Shown here: piece after piece, positions 35,322-46,315 of the stretch | Layout: every line of letters starts with the position of its first letter | Numbering within the stretch: the stretch's first letter is position 1 | Assembly: GCF_019112525.1 (NCBI RefSeq) | Contig: NZ_CP077800.1 | Span: 496,001 to 560,000 of the forward strand | DNA from: Modestobacter sp. L9-4 | GTDB taxonomy: Bacteria; Actinomycetota; Actinomycetes; Mycobacteriales; Geodermatophilaceae | Direction: 5' to 3' | DNA: 64,000 bases | The notes under the pieces: generated by a model | The model's database searches: none | Seen by the model: the letters and a program-made list of their open reading frames with translations, nothing else | What the model was told of the DNA's origin: nothing | Translations under genes and position numbers: made by a program

Positions 35322-35347
35322 CCCAGGTGACGTCCACGTCACCTGGG
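35322..35347. promoter_or_regulatory. 26-bp perfect palindrome, probable operator
   Basis: CCCAGGTGACGT (35322-35333), CC, then its exact reverse complement (35336-35347). It lies between the divergent ABC-F start (35278) and SCO7613-like start (35407), where no terminator is needed, so binding of a dimeric regulator is the simplest reading. Confidence 0.55.
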
Positions 35348-35406
35348 CGGGCGAGCCGCTGTGGAGACCGCCCCCGGGGACGTCCCGGACCGGCCAGGAT
35401 GCCGCC

Positions 35407-37599
35407 ATGGTCTCGCCCAGCCACCTGCCGCACCTGCCGTGCCCGGTCTGCGGGACGCCGGTGCTGGACTCGGGCGGTATGCCCTGCCCGGTGTGCGGGC
35501 TGCCCGCGGCTGGCCGGGCCGCGCACGTCGTCGGCCGGATCACCGCGACGCTCACCGAGCTCGCCCGCGACCGCGAGTCGCTGCTGGCCACCCTGCGCGC
35601 CGCGGCTCCCGGGGCGTCGCGGGCCACCCCTGGCGCGTTCGTCCCGCCACCGGCCCCGATCGCGGACCCCACCCCGGCGCCCCCGGCCTCCGTACCGCCC
35701 CCGCTCGGGCCCCCGGCCCAGCCGCTCGTCCCCGCCGCCGCGCCCTGGCAGCCCCTCCCCCCACCGGACCGGACGCCGCCCCCGCCGCGGCGCCGGCTGA
35801 GCCCGCAGCAGGTGCTCCTGGGCCTGGGCGCACTACTGGTCGTCGCCGGGGCCCTGGCCTTCGTGGCGCTGGGCTGGACGCGGTTCGGGCTGGTCTTCCA
35901 GGCCACCGTCATGCTCACCGGCACGGCAGCGGCCTGCGCCGCGTCGGCGTTCGCCGCCCGCCGTGGCCTGCGGGCCACCGAGGAGGCGCTGGCCGCCGCG
36001 GGCACGGCCCTGCTGGCCGTCGACCTGGGCGCCGCCCGCGCCCGGGGCCTGCTCGGCCTGGACGAGGTGGGGCTGCGGCCGTGGACGGCGGTCTCCTGCC
36101 TGGTCGTCGTCGCGGTGGCGCTCGGCCTGGGCCGGGGCACCCGCACCACCGTCACCTGGCCGCTGGCCGCCCTGCTCGCCGTGCAGCCAGTGCCGCTGCT
36201 GCTGCTGCCCGGCGACGCGCCGGCCGGGCCGGCCGGGGTCGCGGTCGCCCTGGGCCTGGCGGCGGTCGACCTGGACCTGGTGCTCGTGCTGCGGCGCGTC
36301 CTGCGACCGGTCGCCCGGGTGCTCGCGGCGCTGTGGGCGGCCGCCGGCGTGACCGGTGGCCTGCTGCTGGGCCAGCTGGGCACCGCACCCGAGGCGTGGA
36401 CGGCGACCGCCCTGCTGGCTGCGGCCGCCGCAGTGGCCGTGCCGGCGCTGCGCGACCGCCGGGTCACCGGCCGGCCGGTGCCGGCCCGGGGCGTCGCGCC
36501 GGCGGCCGGCGCGGTGGTCGGCCTGTCGCTGGGCCAGTCGCTGGGGCTCAGCGGCCCGGCCGGGCCGGTGCTGGGCGGGGTGCTGGCCCTGCTCCTCGCC
36601 ACGGCCGGTGTCCTGCTGGCCGGGCCCCGGCCGGTGCGGGGCCCGCACCCGACGGTGCTGCGGGTCCTGACAGGTGCCGCGGTCGCGCTGGCCGTGGTCG
36701 CCGGCCAGCAGCTGCTGGACGCCGAGCGGTTCGGTCCGCTGGCACTTCTCGTCCTCGCCGTGGTCGGTCCGGCCGCCCTCGCCGCCGTCCGGGTGCCGGT
36801 GCTGCGCAGCGGGTCCACCGGCGTCGCGCTGCTGGCCCCGGCGGTCGCGGCGCTGCTGGCCCGCGAGGGCGGGCTGGTGTCCTCGACGACCGCCGGCCTG
36901 CTGCTCACCCTGGTCGCCGCCACCGCCTTCGCGGTGGCCGCCTGGCGGGCCGGCACCACGGAGGAGCAGGTCGCGGCCGTCGCCGGGGCCCTGGCCGGGG
37001 CGGGCGCCGGCCTGACCACGGCCTCGGCCGCGGCCTGGGGCCAGGTCGGCCTGCAGCTGGCCGTGGTCGGGGTCGCGGCCGGCGGCTACGCCCTGGTCGC
37101 CTCCCGCCGGCCGGTGGCGCTGCTGGCGATCGCGGACCTGGTGCTGGCCTCGTGGACAGCGGTCGGCGGCGCCGGCGTCGAGACCCCGGAGGCCTACACG
37201 CTGTCGGCCGCCGCCGGGCTGCTGGTCGCCGCGCTCCCCCGGCTGCGGTTCCGCGGGCCGTCGTGGGCCGCCGAGGGCGCGGCGGTGGGCGTGGCCCTGG
37301 TCCCCTCGGTGTTCGCGGTCGTCGCCACACCCAGCGCGCTGCGGCTGGTCCTGGTGGTGGTCGCCGCGGTCGGGTGCGTGGTGCTGGGCACGCTGGCCCA
37401 CCGGCAGGCGCCGTTCGTGCTGGGGGCCGGCGCCCTGGCGTTCGTGGTCGTCGTCCGGCTGGGGCCCTACGCGCCGCTGCTGCCGCGCTGGCTCACGCTG
37501 GCCGCGGCCGGCCTGGTGCTGCTCGTGCTGGGCGCCACCTACGAGCGACGGCGCCAGCAGGCCCGCGAGGCGGTGGCCTGGGTCGCGCAGATGAGCTGA
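35407..37599 (+). CDS. Large polytopic membrane protein with N-terminal zinc ribbon (SCO7613-like)
   Basis: 730 aa, ATG 35407. Residues 12-31 hold two CPVCG motifs (PCPVCGTPVL, PCPVCGLPA), a likely zinc ribbon. Then a Pro-rich cytoplasmic stretch (about 70-128), and from LSPQQVLLGLGALLVVAGAL on about 20 hydrophobic Ala/Leu/Val helices to the end. The C-terminus is LVLGATYERRRQQAREAVAW. This fits SCO7613 C-terminal-domain membrane proteins common in high-GC actinobacteria, with no known function. A shorter paralogue follows 55 nt downstream. Confidence 0.82.
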   Translation: MVSPSHLPHLPCPVCGTPVLDSGGMPCPVCGLPAAGRAAHVVGRITATLTELARDRESLLATLRAAAPGASRATPGAFVPPPAPIADPTPAPPASVPPPLGPPAQPLVPAAAPWQPLPPPDRTPPPPRRRLSPQQVLLGLGALLVVAGALAFVALGWTRFGLVFQATVMLTGTAAACAASAFAARRGLRATEEALAAAGTALLAVDLGAARARGLLGLDEVGLRPWTAVSCLVVVAVALGLGRGTRTTVTWPLAALLAVQPVPLLLLPGDAPAGPAGVAVALGLAAVDLDLVLVLRRVLRPVARVLAALWAAAGVTGGLLLGQLGTAPEAWTATALLAAAAAVAVPALRDRRVTGRPVPARGVAPAAGAVVGLSLGQSLGLSGPAGPVLGGVLALLLATAGVLLAGPRPVRGPHPTVLRVLTGAAVALAVVAGQQLLDAERFGPLALLVLAVVGPAALAAVRVPVLRSGSTGVALLAPAVAALLAREGGLVSSTTAGLLLTLVAATAFAVAAWRAGTTEEQVAAVAGALAGAGAGLTTASAAAWGQVGLQLAVVGVAAGGYALVASRRPVALLAIADLVLASWTAVGGAGVETPEAYTLSAAAGLLVAALPRLRFRGPSWAAEGAAVGVALVPSVFAVVATPSALRLVLVVVAAVGCVVLGTLAHRQAPFVLGAGALAFVVVVRLGPYAPLLPRWLTLAAAGLVLLVLGATYERRRQQAREAVAWVAQMS

Positions 37600-37654
37600 C
37601 GGCACCGCCCGCCCGTAGCGTGGTCGGCCTGACCGACGGCGGAGGAGGTGCGCG

Positions 37655-39460
37655 GTGAGCCGGGACCCCGAGGTGGTCTACCCGCCACCGGTCGGCGCCC
37701 CGTACACGCCGCCGCCGGCCCCCGACGCCCCCGACGGCCTCGGGCCGGTCAGCCCCCAGCAGGTGCTGCTGATCACCGGTGCGGTCGCGCTCACCGCCGC
37801 CGGTGCCGCCTCGCTCGCCGCCGTCGGGCGCCCCCTCGGGCAGCTGCTGCTCACCGCGCTCGCCGTGGGCACCGCGGTCGCCTCCTGGGCCGCCGGCCGC
37901 CGTGGGCTGCGCACCAGCGAGGAGACCCTGGCCGCGGCCTCCGTCGTCCTGGCCGTCATGGCCGCCTGGTCGACCGGCAGCCCGGCGACCGGCCGCGCGG
38001 CGCTCCTCGGCGCCCTGGCCGCGGTCCTGCTGCTGGCCGGGCTGCTCGCCCGCACCGCGGCGGCCTGGCCGATCGGGGCGTGGCTGGCCGCGCAGCTGGC
38101 CGTGCTCGCCGTGCTGACGCAGCACGGGTGGCACACCGACCTCGTGCTGGGCACCGCCCTGGCCGGGCTGCTGGTGGGCCGGGTCGCCCGCCGCCCGGTG
38201 GCGGAGGTCGCGCTGGCCACCACCGCCCCGTGGTGGCTCGCCGGGGTCGCCGCCGGCGTGCACCAGGTGTGGACGACGTGGGCCCCCGGGACCGCCGCGC
38301 TGCTGGTGGCGGTCGCGGCCGGGCTGGCCGCGCTGCGCTCCCGGTCCGCGCTGCGCCCAGTGCTGGGCCCCCGGGCGCTGGTCCCGGTGGTCGCCGGGGT
38401 CGTGGCCGGCACCGGCATCGCCGGCACGCTGCAGGCCAGCGGCACCGCCGGCGCACCCGCGGCCGGGTACCTGGGCCTCGCCGTCGCGGTGGCAGTGGCC
38501 GCCCGTGCCGACCCGCGGCCGCAGGCGCTCGCCCGCCCGGTCGGGCTGGCCCTGGCCGGCACCTGCACCCTGCTGTCGGCCGGGCAGCTGCTGCTCGAGG
38601 GCCGGTGGACCGCGCTGGGCCTGCTGCTGATGGCCGCCGCGGTCCCGGCCGTGCTGGTCGCCGCCCGGCAGCCGGTCGACCGTCCGGGCGCGCTGCCCGT
38701 CGCAGTGGGCTGCCTGGCCGGGGCCGCACTGCTGCTGGAGGCCGACGGCACCGCCGCGGTCGGCCGCACCGGGGTCGAGCTGCTGGTGCTGGCAGTGGTG
38801 GCCCTGGCTGCGGCGTCCCTGGACCGGCACTCCCGGTCGGAGGTGCCGCTGGCCGTCTCCGCCGTGGTGGTCGGCGCGCTGGCCGTCGTCCACCTCGGGT
38901 GGTCGGGTGACCTGCTGGCCGCCGCCGGCGGGCTCGCCGTGCTGGGTGCGGCGCTGACCGGGTACGCCGCGCGGACCGGCCGCACGCCGGCCCGCGCCGG
39001 TGGGTGTGCCGCCCTGGCCGGCGCGGCCTGGCTGGCCGCGGCCGACGCCGGCGTGCACGTGCCGGAGGCCTACACACTGCCGGCTGCAGCCGCACTGCTG
39101 CTGTACGCCGGGCGGGCTCTGGCGACCGAGCGGTCGTGGCCGGCGTGGGGTCCGGGGCTGGTGACCGCAGCGGCGCCGTCGGTGGTGCTGGCCGTCCTCG
39201 ACGACGGCCTGCTGCGGCTGGTCCTGGTGGTGGCGGCCGCGGGGCTGGCGATGACGCTGGCGAGCGCGCGCAGCATCCGGGCGCCGTTCGTGGTGGGCGC
39301 GGTCTCGGTGGTGACGGTGGCCCTCGGGCGGCTCGCCGTGTCGCTGCCGCTGCCGGGGCTGCTGACGATCCTGGTGGTGGGCGTCGTGCTGCTGGGTGCG
39401 GGTGCGCGCTACGAGACCCGGCGGCGGAAGGCCGCCCCGCACGTCGCTGACATGCGCTGA
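37655..39460 (+). CDS. SCO7613-like membrane protein, second paralogue without zinc ribbon
   Basis: 601 aa from GTG 37655 with GGAGGAGG at 37641-37648. Aligns with the upstream protein: shared SPQQVLL, RRGLRTSEETLAAAS, HVPEAYTLPAAAALLL, LRLVLVVAAAGLAM and the ending GARYETRRRKAAPHVADMR. It lacks the double CPVCG motif and has a shorter Pro-rich head. About 17 hydrophobic segments. The pair looks like an old tandem duplication in one operon. Function unknown. Confidence 0.8.
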   Translation: MSRDPEVVYPPPVGAPYTPPPAPDAPDGLGPVSPQQVLLITGAVALTAAGAASLAAVGRPLGQLLLTALAVGTAVASWAAGRRGLRTSEETLAAASVVLAVMAAWSTGSPATGRAALLGALAAVLLLAGLLARTAAAWPIGAWLAAQLAVLAVLTQHGWHTDLVLGTALAGLLVGRVARRPVAEVALATTAPWWLAGVAAGVHQVWTTWAPGTAALLVAVAAGLAALRSRSALRPVLGPRALVPVVAGVVAGTGIAGTLQASGTAGAPAAGYLGLAVAVAVAARADPRPQALARPVGLALAGTCTLLSAGQLLLEGRWTALGLLLMAAAVPAVLVAARQPVDRPGALPVAVGCLAGAALLLEADGTAAVGRTGVELLVLAVVALAAASLDRHSRSEVPLAVSAVVVGALAVVHLGWSGDLLAAAGGLAVLGAALTGYAARTGRTPARAGGCAALAGAAWLAAADAGVHVPEAYTLPAAAALLLYAGRALATERSWPAWGPGLVTAAAPSVVLAVLDDGLLRLVLVVAAAGLAMTLASARSIRAPFVVGAVSVVTVALGRLAVSLPLPGLLTILVVGVVLLGAGARYETRRRKAAPHVADMR

Positions 39461-39485
39461 TGCGACGTGGCTACAGCCACTGCAC

Positions 39486-40164
39486 TCAGGAGCCGAACAG
39501 CACCTCGCCCGCGACCGGACGCCATCCGGCGGCCAGGAAGGCGCGCAGGGAGGCGACGTTGGCCGGCGCGACCTGGGCCCACAGCGGGGCCGGCTTGGGC
39601 AGCAGCGCCGGTGCTGCTGCGGCCAGGGCGGCGCCCAGTCCACGGCCCCGGGCGGCCGGGTCCACCTCGATGCTCGCCTCCCAGCGGCCGGCCACGCCGC
39701 GGCCCAGGACGAGCAGCGCCGAGCCGTCGGGCGTCGTCCAGGTGCACACGTCGGTGCGGTGGCGCAGCGCCCGCTGCACCCGCGGGTGGTCGTCCACGTC
39801 GGCCGGCACGAGCGTCACCCCCGGCTGGACCGGGGCCGGCGGCGCCACGAGGACGGCGTCCAGGACGCCGGGCTCGACCCCGACGCGGTCCGGCCAGCGC
39901 GGTCAGGAAGCGGGCTCCCAGCGGTGCTGCGAGCGGGTCGTGCGCGACCTGCTCCGCCACCCACGCCGGGTCGACGTCGGCGGCCACCACGTGCCAGGCC
40001 GTGCCCCCGACGACGAGTGCCGGCGCCCCGAGGGGCGCCGGCACGGTCGTCACGCTGGCATCGGCCGGCGGGGTCTCCCCCGCGGCCAGCCGTTCGAGGA
40101 GTGCACGGACCTCTCCGCCCCCCACGCCTCGCGAGCTCGACGTGGGCCCCTGCGGAGAGGCCAA
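39486..40164 (-). pseudogene. GNAT acetyltransferase, broken by a frameshift
   Basis: The N-terminal part (TTG 40164 or an internal start; VRALLERLAAGETPPADASV, TAWHVVAADVDPAWVAEQVA, GARFLTALA) is open in one frame to about 39890. The C-terminal GNAT part continues in another frame: DRVGVEPGVLDAVLVAPPAP, TWTTPDGSALLVLGRGVAGR, IEVDPAARGRGLGAALAAAA (acetyl-CoA loop), LRAFLAAGWRPVAGEVLFGS, stop at 39486. Removing one base near GCCGGACCGC (about 39887-39892) joins them. Without the shift the first frame runs to 39409 as nonsense. The 5' end overlaps a palindromic element. It may be a pseudogene or a sequencing indel. Confidence 0.75.
40107..40162. repeat. 56-bp palindromic element of the dispersed family
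   Basis: GGACCTCTCCGCCCCCCACG ... CCCCTGCGGAGAGGCC. Position by position it parallels the element at 55162, with compensatory changes in the outer stem (CTCTCCG/CGGAGAG against CCCGCTG/CAGCGGG). It lies 5 nt past the DUF59/SufT stop and overlaps the start of the broken GNAT gene. Confidence 0.8.
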
Positions 40165-40167
40165 CTG

Positions 40168-40533
40168 CTAGACCCGGAAGCCGAGGGCGCGCAGCTGCTC
40201 GCGGCCGTCGTCGGTGATCTTGTCCGGGCCCCACGGCGGCATCCAGACCCAGTTGATCCGGATGTCCTCGACCAGGCCGGGGCCGGTGAGGGCCTGCCGG
40301 GCCTGGTCCTCGATCACGTCGGTCAGCGGGCAGGCCGCCGAGGTCAGCGTCATGTCCAGGATGGCCACGTTGGCCTCGGTGTCCACGTCGATGCCGTAGA
40401 CCAGGCCGAGGTCGACGACGTTCACGCCGAGCTCGGGGTCGACGACGTCGCGCATGGCCTCCTCGACGTCCTCCAGCAGCGCGGACTTGCCGCCGTACAG
40501 ACCGCCCTCGGGGGTGGTGGTGGGCTCGGTCAT
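40168..40533 (-). CDS. sufT: SufT/DUF59 Fe-S assembly factor
   Basis: 121 aa. MIP18/DUF59 domain: DVEEAMRDVVDPELGVNVVD, LGLVYGIDV, MTLTSAACPLTDVIEDQARQ with the conserved Cys, and the C-terminal VWMPPWGPDKITDDGREQLR. It is the last gene of the suf operon, 1 nt from sufU. By family it helps deliver or mature Fe-S clusters on target proteins. Matches Rv1466 by order. Confidence 0.93.
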   Translation of the reverse strand: MTEPTTTPEGGLYGGKSALLEDVEEAMRDVVDPELGVNVVDLGLVYGIDVDTEANVAILDMTLTSAACPLTDVIEDQARQALTGPGLVEDIRINWVWMPPWGPDKITDDGREQLRALGFRV

Positions 40534-40534
40534 G

Positions 40535-40995
40535 TCAGTTCCCTTCGCTGCTGGTGGAGAGTGCGCGGGCGCTCGCGTCCTTGAGCGCCATCCAGCTCAT
40601 CAGGGCGCACTTCACGCGGGCCGGGTACTTGCTGACCCCGGCGAACGCGATGGCGTCCTCGAGCTCGTCCTCGAGCGTCTCGGCCACGGCCGCGTCGCCC
40701 TTGCTCTGCATCAGCGTCATGAAGTGCTCGCCGGTGCCCAGCGCCTCGGTGACGCTCTTGCCGATGACGAGGTCGTACATCGCCGACACCGAGGCCTGGC
40801 TGATCGAGCAGCCCTGCCCCTCGTAGGAGACGTCGGCGATGGTGTCGCCGTCCAGGTGCACCCGCATGGTGACCTCGTCACCGCACGTGGGGTTGACGTG
40901 GTGCACCTCGGCCTCGAACGGGTCGCGGAGTCCGCGCCCGTGGGGGTTCCGGTAGTGGTCCAGGATGATGTCCTGGTACATCGACTGCAGCTGCA

Positions 40996-40996
<1 letters not shown>
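40535..40996 (-). CDS. sufU: SufU, zinc-dependent sulfur acceptor
   Basis: 153 aa, ATG 40996 sharing one base with the sufS stop. Ligand cysteines in NPTCGDEV, GQGCSISQAS and RVKCALMSW, plus the Asp of CGD: the SufU zinc site. The insertion between the second and third Cys (about 20 residues longer than IscU) is diagnostic of SufU. It takes persulfide sulfur from SufS and passes it to SufBCD. Confidence 0.95.
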
Positions 40997-43178
<2,182 letters not shown>

Positions 43179-43191
43179 GGGGTTCTCGCTC

Positions 43192-43536
43192 TCAGGATGC
43201 GGCCACGGCGAGGGGGGCGTCGACGTCGACCAGGACGTCGTCACCCTCCACCCGGACCGGGTAGACGGGGACCGGCTTGTTCGCCGGGAGGTTGGTGGGG
43301 GCACCGGTCCGCAGGTCGAAGCAGGACCCGTGCAGCGCGCACTCGATCGTGGGGGCGCCGTCGACCTCGTCGACGTCACCGTCGGTCAGCGGGAAGTCGG
43401 CGTGCGAGCAGACGTCCTGGAGGGCGTAGAAGTCGCCGTCGAACTGCACGACCGCGACGTCGACGTCGTCCAGCTCGACCCGCAGCGCACCGTCCTCGGG
43501 GACCTCCGAGACGGCGCAGACGCGCTCGAACGCCAT
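43192..43536 (-). CDS. Rieske-type ferredoxin in the suf operon
   Basis: 114 aa, ATG 43536 overlapping the sufD stop (TGATG). Rieske [2Fe-2S] ligands: CSHADFPL (C-x-H) and CALHGSCF (C-x2-H), spaced as in dioxygenase ferredoxin subunits. Soluble, no TAT signal. Its constant place between sufD and sufC in actinobacterial suf operons suggests a role in electron supply to Fe-S assembly or as an early client. Known annotation as a non-haem iron oxygenase ferredoxin is by homology only. Confidence 0.9.
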   Translation of the reverse strand: MAFERVCAVSEVPEDGALRVELDDVDVAVVQFDGDFYALQDVCSHADFPLTDGDVDEVDGAPTIECALHGSCFDLRTGAPTNLPANKPVPVYPVRVEGDDVLVDVDAPLAVAAS

Positions 43537-44876
43537 CAGCCGACCTCGACCGGCTGCTCGTCGAGCTCCGGGAGCGCACCGAGGCGGGCGTCGATCGTGC
43601 CCATCAGCCGGTCCTGCAGCTCCGGGATGCCGATGTGCTGGACGACGTCGGCGAAGAAGCCCCGGACGACCAGGCGGCGGGCGGTCTCGGCGTCGATTCC
43701 ACGGGAGCAGAGGTAGAACAGCTGCTCGTCGTCGAACCGGCCGGTGGCGCTGGCGTGGCCGGCGCTGACGATCTCGCCGGTCTCGATCTCCAGGTTGGGC
43801 ACCGAGTCGGCGCGGGCGCCGTCGGTGAGCACCAGGTTGCGGTTGAGCTCGTAGGTCTCGGTGCCGGTGGCGGCCGGACGGATCCGGACGTCGCCGATCC
43901 ACACGCTGTGCGCCTTGTCGCCCTGCAGCGCGCCCTTGTAGACGACGTTGCTGCGGCAGTTGGGCGTGGCGTGGTCGACCCAGAGCCGGTGCTCCTGGTG
44001 CTGGGTCTCGTCGGCGAAGTACAGGCCGTAGAGGTCCGCGGAGCCACCGGTGCCGGTGTAGGACACGTTGCTCACCAGCCGGACGAGGTCACCGCCCAGG
44101 GTCACGACGACCTGCTTGAGCGTGGCGTCCCGGCCGACGACGGAGTCGTACTGCCCGCCGTGCACCGTGCCGGGGGCCCACTCCTGCACCGAGACGACGG
44201 TCAGCTGCGCACCGTCGCCGAGCAGGAAGGCCGCACCGCCGGAGTACTTGGCCAGGCCGGCGTGGTCGAGGACGACGGTCGCCTGCGCGAACGCACCGAC
44301 CTCGACGACCAGCTGGCCCCACACGACGTCCTCGGAGCCGGTGCCGGACAGCCGCAGGGTGACCGGGCGGTCGAGCACGGCCTCCTTGGCGATCCGGAGC
44401 ACCGTGGCGCCGTTGCTGCGCTGGCGGGTGAGCGCGGCGAGCCGGTCGACCGGCTCGGGCAGGCCCTTGAGCAGCGGGTCACCGGCCTCCACCGAGGTCA
44501 GCACCGCACCCTCCGGCAGGTCGCTGTCCACCTGCAGCCGCGCGTCCGAGGGGGCGCCGTCCAGCAGCTGGCGCGCCCGGCGCAGCGGGGTGAACCGCCA
44601 CTCCTCCTCCCGGCCCGTGGGCTTCGGGAAGGCGTCGGGGTCGGTGGAGGTGAAGCGCTCCGCCGGGGAGCCGGTGGGCACCGGCTGCCCGGTGAGCACC
44701 GGGCCGCCGTGCGAGTGCGCCCCGGGGGGCGTGTCGCCGGCGGACCCGGTGGCCGTCGCGGGGGTGGTCGGCGGACCGGCCTGGGCGCCCACGCCGGGAG
44801 CGAACAGCTCCGCGGCGAGGGCGGCCTTCTCCTCGTGTGCCAGTTCAGCGGTACTGGTCTCGTCTGTTGCCGACAT
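43536..44876 (-). CDS. sufD: SufD scaffold subunit
   Basis: 446 aa, ATG 44876, overlapping sufB by one base. SufB/SufD beta-helix: GREEEWRFTPLRRARQLLDG, WVDHATPNCRSNVVYKGALQ, SVWIGDVRIRPAATGTETYE, ending SAGHASATGRFDDEQLFYLC and SRGID, with the conserved His near the Fe-S assembly site. The N-terminal 75 residues are a Gly/Pro/Thr-rich extension. Forms SufBC2D with the neighbours. Confidence 0.94.
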   Translation of the reverse strand: MSATDETSTAELAHEEKAALAAELFAPGVGAQAGPPTTPATATGSAGDTPPGAHSHGGPVLTGQPVPTGSPAERFTSTDPDAFPKPTGREEEWRFTPLRRARQLLDGAPSDARLQVDSDLPEGAVLTSVEAGDPLLKGLPEPVDRLAALTRQRSNGATVLRIAKEAVLDRPVTLRLSGTGSEDVVWGQLVVEVGAFAQATVVLDHAGLAKYSGGAAFLLGDGAQLTVVSVQEWAPGTVHGGQYDSVVGRDATLKQVVVTLGGDLVRLVSNVSYTGTGGSADLYGLYFADETQHQEHRLWVDHATPNCRSNVVYKGALQGDKAHSVWIGDVRIRPAATGTETYELNRNLVLTDGARADSVPNLEIETGEIVSAGHASATGRFDDEQLFYLCSRGIDAETARRLVVRGFFADVVQHIGIPELQDRLMGTIDARLGALPELDEQPVEVG

Positions 44877-46315
44877 CAGCCGACGGCACCTTCCATCTGC
44901 AGCTCGATCAGGCGGTTGAGCTCGAGGGCGTACTCCATCGGGAGCTCCCGGGCGATCGGCTCGACGAAGCCGCGCACGACCATCGCCATCGCCTCGTCCT
45001 CCGACATGCCCCGGCTCATCAGGTAGAAGAGCTGGTCGTCGCTGACCCGGGAGACGGTCGCCTCGTGGCCCATGGACACGTCGTCCTCGCGGACGTCGAC
45101 GTAGGGGTAGGTGTCCGACCGGCTGATCGTGTCGACCAGCAGGGCGTCGCACTTGACCGTGGACTTGGAGCCGTAGGCGCCCTCGTCGATCTGCACGAGA
45201 CCGCGGTAGGAGGTGCGGCCACCGCCACGGGCCACCGACTTGCTCACGATGGTCGAGGAGGTGTGCGGGGCGGCGTGCACCATCTTGGCGCCGGCGTCCT
45301 GGTGCTGGCCCTCGCCGGCGAAGGCGATGGACATGACCTCGCCCTTGGCGTGCTCACCGGTCATCCACACGGCCGGGTACTTCATCGTCACCTTGGAGCC
45401 GATGTTGCCGTCGACCCACTCCATGGTCGCGCCCTCGTGGGCCACGGCCCGCTTGGTGACCAGGTTGTAGACGTTGTTCGACCAGTTCTGGATGGTCGTG
45501 TACCGGCAGCGCGCGTTCTTCTTCACGATGATCTCGACGACCGCGGAGTGCAGCGAGTCGGTCTTGTAGATCGGCGCGGTGCAGCCCTCGACGTAGTGCA
45601 CGTAGGCGCCCTCGTCGATGATCATGAGGGTGCGCTCGAACTGGCCCATGTTCTCGGTGTTGATCCGGAAGTAGGCCTGCAGCGGGATCTCGACGTGCAC
45701 GCCCTTGGGGACGTAGATGAACGAGCCACCCGACCACACCGCGGTGTTCAGCGCGGAGAACTTGTTGTCACCGGCCGGGATGACCGAGCCGAAGTACTCG
45801 CGGAACAGCTCGGGCTGCTCACGGAGCGCGGTGTCGGTGTCCAGGAACAGGACGCCCTGCTCCTCGAGGTCCTCACGGATCTTGTGGTAGACGACCTCGG
45901 ACTCGTACTGGGCGGCGACACCGGAGACGAGGCGCTGCTTCTCGGCCTCCGGGATGCCCAGCTTGTCGTAGGTGTTCTTGATGTCGTCGGGCAGGTCGTC
46001 CCACGAGGCGGCCTGCGCCTCGGTCGACCGCACGAAGTACTTGATGTTCTGGAAGTCGATCCCGGACAGGTCCGAGCCCCAGTCGGGCATCGGCTTCTTG
46101 CCGAAGACCTGCAGCGCCTTGAGGCGCTTCTCCAGCATCCACTCGGGCTCGTTCTTGCGGCGGGAGATGTCGCGGACGACGTCCTCGTTGATGCCACGGG
46201 TGGCCGAGGCCCCCGCGACGTCGGTGTCCGCCCAGCCGTACTGGTACGTGCCGAGCGAGTCGATCGTCTCGTCCTGCGTCATCGGCGTGCTGGGCACCGG
46301 CTGCGTGGTGGTCAT
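44876..46315 (-). CDS. sufB: SufB Fe-S scaffold protein
   Basis: 479 aa, ATG 46315, overlapping the sufR stop by 4 nt. SufB signatures: [12 protein letters not shown]-like segment ([15 protein letters not shown]), [80 protein letters not shown]. The Cys of KCDALL corresponds to the sulfur-accepting Cys405 of E. coli SufB. No intein is present, in contrast to M. tuberculosis SufB. Nucleates clusters in the SufBC2D complex. Confidence 0.97.
   Translation of the reverse strand: MTTTQPVPSTPMTQDETIDSLGTYQYGWADTDVAGASATRGINEDVVRDISRRKNEPEWMLEKRLKALQVFGKKPMPDWGSDLSGIDFQNIKYFVRSTEAQAASWDDLPDDIKNTYDKLGIPEAEKQRLVSGVAAQYESEVVYHKIREDLEEQGVLFLDTDTALREQPELFREYFGSVIPAGDNKFSALNTAVWSGGSFIYVPKGVHVEIPLQAYFRINTENMGQFERTLMIIDEGAYVHYVEGCTAPIYKTDSLHSAVVEIIVKKNARCRYTTIQNWSNNVYNLVTKRAVAHEGATMEWVDGNIGSKVTMKYPAVWMTGEHAKGEVMSIAFAGEGQHQDAGAKMVHAAPHTSSTIVSKSVARGGGRTSYRGLVQIDEGAYGSKSTVKCDALLVDTISRSDTYPYVDVREDDVSMGHEATVSRVSDDQLFYLMSRGMSEDEAMAMVVRGFVEPIARELPMEYALELNRLIELQMEGAVG

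Noticed and set aside
44876-46315. Intein in SufB
   Set aside because: M. tuberculosis SufB has one, but this frame is a continuous 479-aa SufB without a splice-domain insertion.
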